Position numbers and translations under genes: made by a program. The notes beneath the pieces were generated by a model that saw only the letters and a program-made list of their open reading frames with translations, had not been told where the DNA came from and did not search any database. Below are positions 1 to 6,805 of a stretch of DNA of 7,411 bases, piece after piece (the stretch's first letter is position 1; every line of letters begins with the position of its first letter). This stretch comes from JALVCQ01 sp964452325 (GTDB lineage: Bacteria; Bacteroidota; Bacteroidia; JAADEI01; JALVCQ01), in assembly GCA_964452325.1 (NCBI GenBank), contig CAYVLB010000091.1:1-7411 (forward strand), written 5' to 3'.

Positions 1-516
1 ACTGCCTATTACGTCATACCAACTTTTCGAATGAAAACCGATGCCCTTGTCCAAGAAATTGCCCTTTGGCGGCAAGGGGCCAATCCCAATGACCGATCTC
101 TACTGATCCGTTGGGAAACATGGAAAACTGGTTGGACCTTATGGCGTGAGCATCCATGGTGGGGTGTTGGCTTATCGCACTTTCCCGATTCCGTTGCATC
201 GACATATGCTCGTGGTACGTACTTAATCCCACGTTATCGCTTGCCACCTCATATGCAATGGTTATATTCTGCCACTGCATTGGGTGGTGTGGGGCTTTTG
301 TTGCTCCTGTGGGTGTGGAGTATTCCGTTGGCGCTGGGTTTGCGGTGTCGCCAGTGGCTGCCGGTGCTGTGGAGCATGCTAATGGCTGTTGTTTTTACCA
401 GTGAATTTTTCTTGGAGCGTCAAGTGGGGCTGGTTTTTTTTCTGTTCTTTTGGGCATTCTGGATTATATCCTTAGATAATGCGTCGCAGGTTGACGTTGG
501 CTTTTGTAGGTCCTGA
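1..516 (+). CDS. O-antigen ligase/polymerase family protein (Wzy_C-like), C-terminal part; 5' end outside window
   Basis: The frame is open from base 1 to the stop at 514-516, giving 171 visible residues. The ATG at 31 is probably internal, because the frame continues upstream of it. The segment with W-E-T-W-K-T-G-W followed by EHPWWGVGLSHF (about residues 44-66 of the fragment) matches the conserved end of the Wzy_C/WaaL family, in which an Arg-rich periplasmic loop precedes an 'ehPl-GvG' motif. A PPHMQW motif then leads into three hydrophobic, membrane-spanning segments (about 85-110, 115-130 and 140-160). The SEFFLERQVG motif before the last segment resembles Bacteroidota members of the family. 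Such inner-membrane proteins polymerise or ligate polysaccharide or O-antigen chains on the periplasmic side. The exact substrate cannot be told, and a bacterial exopolysaccharide polymerase is equally possible. Its 3' end overlaps the next gene by 38 bases, which suggests co-transcription. A T8 run lies at 434-441. Confidence 0.8.
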   Translation, partial: TAYYVIPTFRMKTDALVQEIALWRQGANPNDRSLLIRWETWKTGWTLWREHPWWGVGLSHFPDSVASTYARGTYLIPRYRLPPHMQWLYSATALGGVGLLLLLWVWSIPLALGLRCRQWLPVLWSMLMAVVFTSEFFLERQVGLVFFLFFWAFWIISLDNASQVDVGFCRS

Positions 517-1015
517 GTCGACGGCCAAAACTACCCTATCTCACTGGGTTGCGTCTCGTTTGAAAGTCCCATGGATAGAGGAGGCTGCACGGGAATACTT
601 GAGGCCGTCTGGTCGGAACTATTGCCGGAAGGATGTTCTCCGGATGGGTTTGCTTCAGCTTGAATCGGAAACGTCGGTACTTGCAAAGTGCCCGTTGGTG
701 GTCAGCGATACACACGTTCTCGTTTATCATGTGTGGATGCTGGATAAATTTAAGGAGGACTCCTTAGTGTTTCACGATATCCTGTTGGGCAGGAGCGACA
801 TATTTTACATTCTTACGGCTCCCGATATTGAATGGGTATTCGACCCCCTTCGTGAGGATCCTCACCGACGCCACCTGATTTTTCGGATGTATCAACGTGA
901 AATTACCCGATTTCGACTTCCTCACCACATCGTGCGAGGGCAAGGCGAAGCCCGGTATGCAGCTGTCCTGTCAATCCTCCGACAGTTGCAACTCCCATTA
1001 GAATCGAATCGATAG
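479..1015 (+). CDS. NadR-like P-loop kinase (AAA_28 family ATP-binding protein)
   Basis: This 178-residue protein resembles the ribosylnicotinamide kinase domain of NadR, which phosphorylates nicotinamide riboside to NMN in the cytoplasm. Visible features are a P-loop GPESTAKTTL at residues 11-20, EEAAREYL at 34-41, a Walker B-like LVVSDT at 73-78, and DIEWVFDPLREDPHRR at 116-131, which looks like the Arg-rich lid of the family. The NMN adenylyltransferase and helix-turn-helix parts of full NadR are absent, so this is a stand-alone kinase domain. The start is well fixed: an in-frame TAG lies at 473-475, only one codon separates it from the ATG, and the P-loop begins ten residues later. It starts inside the preceding gene and ends inside the convergent barrel gene. 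Oddly, the usual Gly before the P-loop Lys is Ala (residue 16, codon gcc). The substrate is inferred only from family likeness; no pnuC-type transporter gene is nearby in the window. Confidence 0.8.
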   Translation: MRRRLTLAFVGPESTAKTTLSHWVASRLKVPWIEEAAREYLRPSGRNYCRKDVLRMGLLQLESETSVLAKCPLVVSDTHVLVYHVWMLDKFKEDSLVFHDILLGRSDIFYILTAPDIEWVFDPLREDPHRRHLIFRMYQREITRFRLPHHIVRGQGEARYAAVLSILRQLQLPLESNR

Positions 1016-2653
1016 TCCCCCCTCAATGCGGAAACCAGTGCCTGGATATCCGTACCAACGATGGTATAGCTGATTGGTGAGGTTGTCGAAACGAAGGTGG
1101 GCAGCAACCATCTCGGAATGGCGATATTGAATCGTCAAATGCAAGAGAAAATAGGCAGGAAGCGAAGATTCTTTTCCCTCGAGGGTCAGGACTGGGCGTT
1201 GGCCTACCCATTCTGCGGAAGGTGAAATAACTACCTTGCGATGGGGCGACAATCGGGCCCAAGCTTCCATTCGGAAAGTAGGAAGATGCCATGCTCGCAC
1301 CGTATCGTTTTCAATACTGGCACGGGTATAATCAAATCGCCATCCCCCGTTGAGGTCCCAATGAAGGGGATGCACTACTACCAGGTCGGCACTCACCCGG
1401 AAAAATCGAAATGTGCGGTATTGAATATTCATTGCAGGCGCCGAGGTCGAATCGGCATAATAAAATGGCGTGTTGCGGACGTGTTCTGAAGCCACCCGTA
1501 GGGTCCCATACAATCTTGGCAGGGGCAGCCATCGGGCTTGGCCATAGAGGTGGAAAGTACGCACTGGAAAATAAAGGAGTGGATATTCCGTTAAGTAAGG
1601 ATTTTCCTTAAAGGCATGCCAGTAGTCAAATCGCTGAATTGAACCATCCAAACCTCCCCGAAGGGTCAATATTCCAGGTTGGATCGGATATTCCACCATA
1701 ATATCCGGGAAAAAGTAAAACACCTTTTCGTGTGTCGATGCCGCCGAAAAGCCCACGTGAAGACGTCCCCCTAAATAGTTTATAGCATAGGCGGGGGTAA
1801 TCTGATAGCGCATTCGTTGGAATGCAGATGAATCACCGACAATCCAATAGACTTCGGTCTCGGTGCGAATACTGACCTGATGGCGTTCCGCAAAGGTGTC
1901 GTACACCATCCCCTCGAATTGTGCACTCCATTCCCGTAAGCGGCCACGGGTAATGACTTGAAAAGCAGGCATTAGACTGAAGGGAAGCATGCGATATCGA
2001 ACTTTCGTCAGCTTCGATTGCCATCGGATCCGCCATTGTCGGTAAGTTGGGAACGAGTCGGCCGTTCGGTCAACAGCAGTTGAGTCTTCCCAATACAGCC
2101 CGTCGCTTGCCCGAGATGCCCGCAGTTGATTATACCACAACCATTTCTTATTTCGAAGGAATCGTTCGTCATTGCCCACCAACTCTTGATTCGAAAACGA
2201 GGAGTGTGGCAATTTGTAATGACCAGATTGGTGTCGAAGTGCGATCGAGTATACTTTGTCGGGGTAATAAGTAGAGTTGGTAAGGAAGTCGATGCGAAAG
2301 TGGGCATAGTTTCCGATCATGGCCTTTGCATAGAAGCGGGGGAGGGGTTGAAGTCGTTCGCGAGCGAGCCGTGGCAAGGAGATGCGGGGCAGTGAATCGC
2401 CTACCCGTGCAGGTGGACGTGTCGGCATCGCTTTTTCCAAGGTCGGATCCAATTGAATGTTCAAGGGAGGATCGGGAGGCAATGGGGTAGGGATTCGTTC
2501 TCCCAGTTGAAGTGGAGGACGGTAAAACTTTACCACGCGGATGGTCCAGTCCATTGATGAATCCACCGATTGTGCCTTCGTTCCAATGATCCATCCCAAC
2601 CCCAGAAGAAGACTGATTCCTTGGCGAATTTTATGGCTGTGCAAGGGCATCAT
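998..2653 (-). CDS. Secreted outer-membrane beta-barrel protein, TonB-dependent-receptor-like C-terminus, no plug domain
   Basis: I place the start at the tandem ATG ATG (2653/2650), giving 551 or 550 residues. It yields a clean signal peptide: K-I-R, then the hydrophobic GISLLLGLGWIIG, then probable cleavage after TKA before Gln28. An ATG at 2695 would put 14 extra polar residues before it. A proline-rich stretch (about 45-100) follows. From about residue 107 (FYAKAMIGNY) to the end, the chain is full of alternating aromatic and polar strands with RxRW and YxF patterns typical of outer-membrane barrels. It ends in LRFDNLTNQLY... and GGLSIRF, like the last strands of TonB-dependent receptors, with a terminal Phe. 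There is no cysteine and no recognisable plug domain or TonB box. The gene starts within the last codons of the TPR gene, so the two are probably translated together. The cargo or function is unknown. It could be a transporter, a porin-like channel or an assembly factor. Confidence 0.8.
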   Translation of the reverse strand: MMPLHSHKIRQGISLLLGLGWIIGTKAQSVDSSMDWTIRVVKFYRPPLQLGERIPTPLPPDPPLNIQLDPTLEKAMPTRPPARVGDSLPRISLPRLARERLQPLPRFYAKAMIGNYAHFRIDFLTNSTYYPDKVYSIALRHQSGHYKLPHSSFSNQELVGNDERFLRNKKWLWYNQLRASRASDGLYWEDSTAVDRTADSFPTYRQWRIRWQSKLTKVRYRMLPFSLMPAFQVITRGRLREWSAQFEGMVYDTFAERHQVSIRTETEVYWIVGDSSAFQRMRYQITPAYAINYLGGRLHVGFSAASTHEKVFYFFPDIMVEYPIQPGILTLRGGLDGSIQRFDYWHAFKENPYLTEYPLLYFPVRTFHLYGQARWLPLPRLYGTLRVASEHVRNTPFYYADSTSAPAMNIQYRTFRFFRVSADLVVVHPLHWDLNGGWRFDYTRASIENDTVRAWHLPTFRMEAWARLSPHRKVVISPSAEWVGQRPVLTLEGKESSLPAYFLLHLTIQYRHSEMVAAHLRFDNLTNQLYHRWYGYPGTGFRIEGGLSIRF

Positions 2654-5600
2654 ACCGTTGTTTGGCCTTTTGTCGGATTGATTTATCCGGGGCATAATTC
2701 ATGAGGCTTTCGTAGGTAAACCGGGCTTGAATGGTATCTCCTTGGTCAAGTAGGATTTCGCCCAGTAGTAAGTAAGCCTTAGCTAAGGTGGTAGGATAGG
2801 CGGCAAATCGATTGCGCATATCGAAAATGATATTTTTAGCTTCATCGAGTTGTTGTTGATACCGCCGTAGCTGAGCTAATTCTAATGCTGCCCATGCTCC
2901 CCACTGATTATCAGCATTCTTACGTAACCGGTTCAACAGGTCTGCTGCTTCTGCGGTGTCTCCCCCTTTGTACAGGCTTCGTGCGCGATAAAATTCCACC
3001 CGATTGCGTTGGGTCGTACTCCCCAAATCCGCCTTTAATAGTTTGCTTGCCAATGTGGCTACCTGGCGCCACTTGCCCATTTGATAATAGCACTCCATTC
3101 GAATGGTTTGGCTTTCTCGTCGCAATGAAACATCGCCGGCAATTTCTTCAAGAATTCCAGCATATCTGACTGCCCGCTCGCAGGCTCCTTGGTGGTGATA
3201 GAGACGAGCTAACCACATAACGGCATTGAGGGAATATCGGTTGGGTTCGGCTGCAAATATGGCTTCGAAATGGTGCAATGCCCGTGCGGTATCCCCTAAT
3301 TGGAGGGCACACGTAGCGGCATAATGGTGGGCTTTCAATGCATAGGCACCGTTTCGGAAGCGACGTAAATAACTTTCTAAGGTGCGTATGGCTTCGGCGC
3401 AGCTGTCTTTCCGGACCCAAGAAAACGCACTTTCAAAGGCAAGGCTATCCCGATCGAAGTGGCGAGCCAGTGTTGGATTGGTTTCTTCCAACAATTGGAT
3501 GTAATCGTCTGCTTGCCCTTTGTCAACGTAGATATTACGTGCCAATTGGGCTGCGCCTCGGGCCGATTCCGAATTGGGGAACCGTCGTAAAAGCCGCTTG
3601 ATCACTTCCAATGCCCGATTATCGTCTCCGGCATTGTAATGGGCCAGTGCAAGCTTTTCCAGTACTTGAGGCATCCATGGTGAGCGTGGGAATTCCCGCT
3701 CAAAACGGCGAAATGTTTCCACTGCCATTCGGAAGTGGCCTTCCTCCAAGTGAAGGTTGCCAATAGCATATAGGGCTTCTTGGGCAGCTTTTGATGAGTG
3801 AGGAGCTGTTTCAAGGACTTTTTGGAGGGCAACTGCTTGTTCGGCACTTTTCCCTCGAACTTTATGGATTCGTGCAATGTGAAGCCATGCGTACGGCGCC
3901 TGGCGATGCCCCGACTCTGCCACATAGCGGTAAAATCGCATTGCCTGGTCCCAATTGCGGAATGTGTAGTAAATATCACCCAGCCGAAGTACTGCATCCA
4001 TCACACGGGGGTCCGTGGAAAAAATCAATACCTTTTTTTGTTCAATCTGTGATAACACCTTTTCCTCTTGGAGATATCGTCGGAAGTAGGGCAGTGCTCC
4101 TTTGGGATTTTTCAAAGCCAGATGTGCATATCCGATGTGATAGTAGGCGTCTTTTCGGTAAGGAAAGGCATTCCCGGCCTTCATATACAGGAAGTTGCGC
4201 CATTGTTTAATGGCCTCTCCTGGATTATGGGTTTGGAAATAGGCTTCACCTAAAAGGAAATATGCTTTGGCCCGTACCGTATCATTGTCGCCAATGCGTA
4301 CCGCATCATGGAGTCGGGGAATCGCTTTGTCTGGCTGGCCGTCTTCAAGAAGGCGCCGACCGTATTGGTAGCTTATCCGCTGGAATATTCGTGGGAATTC
4401 ATGCCCCGATACCAGCATTCCTCGTAGGTGTTTAAGGGCTTGTGGATAGTCTTTCGAAGTTGCAAACAGTTTCCCCAAATATTTTACTGCTGCCTGGCGG
4501 TGATTAGATCGGGGATATTTTTCAATTAGCTTTTTGAAATATTTGAAAGCTATCGACCCTTGCCCCGCTTTAATAGCCGCTACTCCCGCATTGTAAAGTG
4601 CATGCTCCGTGATTGTTGGATCCGTTCCCAATGAGTGTGCCACTTCAAATGCCTGCATGGCTTTAACGTAGTTGCCTTTGACATACCATGCCTGTCCTTT
4701 AAGGTATTCGACATATTGGCGTAGGAGTGGGTCTGAAAAGGTGGCACGGTCCAGGTGACGCAAGGTCCGTTCTGGGTCTTCTACATTGAGTGCACATACC
4801 CCAGCGATAAAATATTCAAAGGGCGTCCAGTAGGATTCTGGCAACAATTCTAGATGATTCGTTACTGCATTGCATTGTGTTCCGTGTAGAAAGAGAGAGC
4901 GAACAAGTACTAGTCGGATTATTTCCGCATGGCGGGCATGCCCTTGCCGCAACACCCCGTCTGCATAGCTGATGAGATCTTCTAAGCGACGTAAATACCA
5001 TAGGCTTTGTGCGATAAACGCGGGAATCACATCTCGAAACCGTTTCTGATGTTCGATTGCTCGGAAATGGGCAAGTGCCTGCTCATGTTGCTGTTGGCTA
5101 AAAAGAATTACTCCTGCCAGTAAGTGGGCCAGTTCTGAATACCGATTTACTCCTTCTGTAAGGGTTTCAAAATGGGTCAGTGCAGTGGTTGAGTCGCCTT
5201 GGCGCAAGGCGGTATAGCCTTTCATAAAGAAAAACTCGGCCAATTCGTCGGGTGCCAGATGCTCAGGATTCAACCGCTGGAGATATTGATGGGCACTGTC
5301 ATAGCGTCGGTGGTAGAAGAAAAAATGGGCCATATCTAACAAAATGGATTCTCGAGATGGTCCTTCGGGATAATCTGTCAATAATGACCGGGCATCAAAT
5401 GGGAATTTCCAATTGCGGAGTGCAAAAACACTCTTCACACGCCACCAGCGCTGCAGATAGTCATGCGCTTGCGGCTCCATAGGCGTTGATAGATGGTAAT
5501 AGGCACCATACAGCCGATCCTTATAGAGGTCGATGGGGATTGGAATCTCTTCAATGGTAGGCCGGGGAAACTGTTGTGCCCACAACCCCATTCCTGATAT

Positions 5601-5660
5601 CATGCCCAGTAGCCACCACCTTACCCACCATTGGAGGTAGTATCTCCCAATGCCGTTCAT
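2631..5660 (-). CDS. Large secreted tetratricopeptide-repeat (TPR) protein
   Basis: This 1009-residue protein starts at the only ATG after an in-frame TAA (5699-5697). The N-terminus carries a signal peptide (Trp-rich residues 7-28, likely cleavage after GLWA before Gln29), with no lipobox Cys, so a soluble periplasmic location is likely. Nearly all the rest is alpha-helical TPR-type repeats. Clear examples are at about 143-176, 352-383 (ALYNAGVAAIKAGQ), 463-495 (AYFLLGEAYFQTHNPGEAI), 503-535, 555-585, 628-660, 665-695, 775-805 and 960-990. TPR arrays bind other proteins, and here the obvious candidate is the barrel protein encoded immediately downstream with a 20- to 23-base overlap. Large TPR proteins next to TonB-receptor-like genes are, from memory, recurrent in Bacteroidota, but I know of no assigned function. 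It is not clearly PorW/SprE, which is a lipoprotein. Six cysteines occur in three pairs 26-31 residues apart. Confidence 0.9.
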   Translation of the reverse strand: MNGIGRYYLQWWVRWWLLGMISGMGLWAQQFPRPTIEEIPIPIDLYKDRLYGAYYHLSTPMEPQAHDYLQRWWRVKSVFALRNWKFPFDARSLLTDYPEGPSRESILLDMAHFFFYHRRYDSAHQYLQRLNPEHLAPDELAEFFFMKGYTALRQGDSTTALTHFETLTEGVNRYSELAHLLAGVILFSQQQHEQALAHFRAIEHQKRFRDVIPAFIAQSLWYLRRLEDLISYADGVLRQGHARHAEIIRLVLVRSLFLHGTQCNAVTNHLELLPESYWTPFEYFIAGVCALNVEDPERTLRHLDRATFSDPLLRQYVEYLKGQAWYVKGNYVKAMQAFEVAHSLGTDPTITEHALYNAGVAAIKAGQGSIAFKYFKKLIEKYPRSNHRQAAVKYLGKLFATSKDYPQALKHLRGMLVSGHEFPRIFQRISYQYGRRLLEDGQPDKAIPRLHDAVRIGDNDTVRAKAYFLLGEAYFQTHNPGEAIKQWRNFLYMKAGNAFPYRKDAYYHIGYAHLALKNPKGALPYFRRYLQEEKVLSQIEQKKVLIFSTDPRVMDAVLRLGDIYYTFRNWDQAMRFYRYVAESGHRQAPYAWLHIARIHKVRGKSAEQAVALQKVLETAPHSSKAAQEALYAIGNLHLEEGHFRMAVETFRRFEREFPRSPWMPQVLEKLALAHYNAGDDNRALEVIKRLLRRFPNSESARGAAQLARNIYVDKGQADDYIQLLEETNPTLARHFDRDSLAFESAFSWVRKDSCAEAIRTLESYLRRFRNGAYALKAHHYAATCALQLGDTARALHHFEAIFAAEPNRYSLNAVMWLARLYHHQGACERAVRYAGILEEIAGDVSLRRESQTIRMECYYQMGKWRQVATLASKLLKADLGSTTQRNRVEFYRARSLYKGGDTAEAADLLNRLRKNADNQWGAWAALELAQLRRYQQQLDEAKNIIFDMRNRFAAYPTTLAKAYLLLGEILLDQGDTIQARFTYESLMNYAPDKSIRQKAKQRYDALAQP

Positions 5661-5679
5661 TCCAGATAAAATAGCATCG

Positions 5680-5709
5680 TTTAATGGCCGCCAAAGTTAA
5701 CTATCTTCG
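5680..5709 (+). promoter_or_regulatory. Putative promoter of the rluD-like gene
   Basis: TATCTTCG at 5702-5709 is one base off the TAnnTTTG -7 consensus. A weak -33-like TTTA lies at 5680-5683, 18 bases upstream. Transcription would begin near 5713-5717, leaving a leader of about 40 bases before the ATG at 5757. The -7 box begins two bases after the opposing -7 box ends, and the proposed -33 site falls inside the leader of the leftward operon. Confidence 0.4.
5692..5699 (-). promoter_or_regulatory. Putative -7 element of the TPR-barrel operon
   Basis: Read on the minus strand this is TAACTTTG, an exact match to the Bacteroidota primary-sigma -7 consensus TAnnTTTG. It lies 32 bases before the TPR start codon, predicting a leader of about 25-28 bases. 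No convincing -33 TTTG is seen at the usual distance: the nearest, at 5736-5733, is too far away. The site is therefore supported by one element and its position only. Confidence 0.5.
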
Positions 5710-5756
5710 CCAGGCCTTTGTTTTGATTCTATCAAACGTAGTAAGCGAAACATTTC

Positions 5757-6752
5757 ATGCTTGACAACTCCACAGAGTTCCCCCACACAGATGGGGATGA
5801 AGGTTACGAATATAGCGAGGTGATTGTAGATGGGGGGCAAGCCCCCATGCGCATCGATTTGTTTTTATCCCGCCGCTTGGGCAAGCCCCGTACCCGTGTT
5901 CAGGCAGGGTTAAAAGCCGGTGCGATAACGGTTGATGGACGTTGTGTCAAGCCCAGCTATAAAGTCCGTCCTGGCGATCATATTCGGGTCATCATTCCCG
6001 ACCCACCACCATCTGAACTTGTTCCGGAGCATATCCCTTTGGACATTGTCTATGAGGATGCCGACCTGTTGATTGTTAATAAAGCGGTGGGAATGGTGGT
6101 GCATCCCGGTTATGCTAACTATACCGGCACATTGGCAAATGCGTTGTATCATTATTTCCAACACCATGGCATCAATCCCGAGGAACAATATAAGCCTGCA
6201 TTGGTTCATCGCATCGATAAGAATACCAGTGGGCTGTTGGTAGTCCCCAAGCATCTGGATGCCCACGCCCATTTGGCCCGACAGTTTTTTGAACACACGA
6301 TAGAGCGTCGCTATTGGGCCATTACCTGGGGTGTTCCCACCCCTGCAGAGGGAACTATTACGGGATTTCTAGCTCGTGATCGGCGAGACCGGCGTCGAAT
6401 GCGCGTTTATGAGAATCAAGGGAAGCATGCCGTTACTCACTACCGCGTCCTACAAGATTTCCATGATGCCGCCTTGGTGGAATGCCGATTGGAAACGGGG
6501 CGTACTCACCAAATTCGTGCTCACATGTGTCATATCGGACATCCCCTGGTGGGAGATACCATGTATGAAAGAAGTCGTTCCTGCCATGGGCATCGGGGAC
6601 CCCATTGGGAACTTCTTCGGCAGTTTCCCCGTCAAGCCCTTCATGCCCAAACGTTGGGATTCATTCACCCCCGCACGCGGCGGTATCTTCACTTTACCCA
6701 ACCAATCCCTTATGATATGCAACAACTCCTTCATTCATTGGCCACCCGTTGA
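5757..6752 (+). CDS. rluD: RluA/RluD-family 23S rRNA pseudouridine synthase
   Basis: This cytoplasmic enzyme converts chosen uridines of ribosomal RNA to pseudouridine. The 331 residues fit the family. An S4 RNA-binding domain lies at about 30-82 (RIDLFLSRRL ... RPGDHIRV). The catalytic domain runs from about 97 and includes VYEDADLLIVNKAVGMVVHPG, the catalytic motif HRIDKNTSGLLV with Asp154 as nucleophile, and the LETGRTHQIRAH motif at 245-256. The start is bounded by an in-frame TAA at 5742-5744. The S4 domain and the NYTGTLANAL segment favour an RluD-type enzyme, which in E. coli modifies helix 69 of 23S rRNA. Assignment among RluA paralogues is by resemblance only. The gene is transcribed away from the TPR operon and lies 53 bases before mutS in the same direction. 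Confidence 0.93.
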   Translation: MLDNSTEFPHTDGDEGYEYSEVIVDGGQAPMRIDLFLSRRLGKPRTRVQAGLKAGAITVDGRCVKPSYKVRPGDHIRVIIPDPPPSELVPEHIPLDIVYEDADLLIVNKAVGMVVHPGYANYTGTLANALYHYFQHHGINPEEQYKPALVHRIDKNTSGLLVVPKHLDAHAHLARQFFEHTIERRYWAITWGVPTPAEGTITGFLARDRRDRRRMRVYENQGKHAVTHYRVLQDFHDAALVECRLETGRTHQIRAHMCHIGHPLVGDTMYERSRSCHGHRGPHWELLRQFPRQALHAQTLGFIHPRTRRYLHFTQPIPYDMQQLLHSLATR

Positions 6753-6781
6753 GATACCTTTACAAGGGTTTGATAGATTTG
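6749..6781 (+). promoter_or_regulatory. Putative promoter of mutS
   Basis: TAGATTTG at 6774-6781 is an exact TAnnTTTG -7 match. A minimal -33 TTG at 6749-6751, overlapping the rluD stop codon, is 22 bases upstream, within the reported spacing range for this phylum. Transcription would begin about 18 bases before the mutS ATG. MutS could thus be transcribed both from here and by read-through from the rluD-like gene. Confidence 0.4.
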
Positions 6782-6805
6782 AACCCTGTTCCGTACATTA
6801 GATAA

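Noticed and set aside
2169..2594. Minus-strand 141-codon open frame within the barrel gene
   Set aside because: It lies in another frame of a well-supported gene, the product is low in hydrophobic order with no recognisable motif, and it has no start signal of its own.
2654..2695. Upstream start of the barrel gene at 2695
   Set aside because: It would add 14 polar residues before the signal peptide and lengthen the overlap with the TPR gene to 65 bases; the tandem ATG at 2653/2650 gives a normal signal peptide.
3602..3997. Minus-strand 131-codon open frame within the TPR gene
   Set aside because: It is an out-of-frame shadow of the TPR repeats; composition is Lys/His/Trp-rich nonsense and no domain is seen.
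3791..4210. Plus-strand 139-codon open frame antisense to the TPR gene
   Set aside because: It lies wholly opposite clear TPR repeats, lacks a promoter-like site or known motif, and is best explained by base composition.
5686..5716. Two GGCC tetramers flanking the divergent -7 boxes as an operator
   Set aside because: They are not symmetric about the dyad centre (11 versus 16 bases on different centres) and such tetramers are common by chance.
6376..6801. Plus-strand 141-codon open frame overlapping the 3' half of the rluD-like gene
   Set aside because: The RluA-family motifs in the other frame continue to residue 331, so this is a shadow frame that merely runs into the intergenic region.
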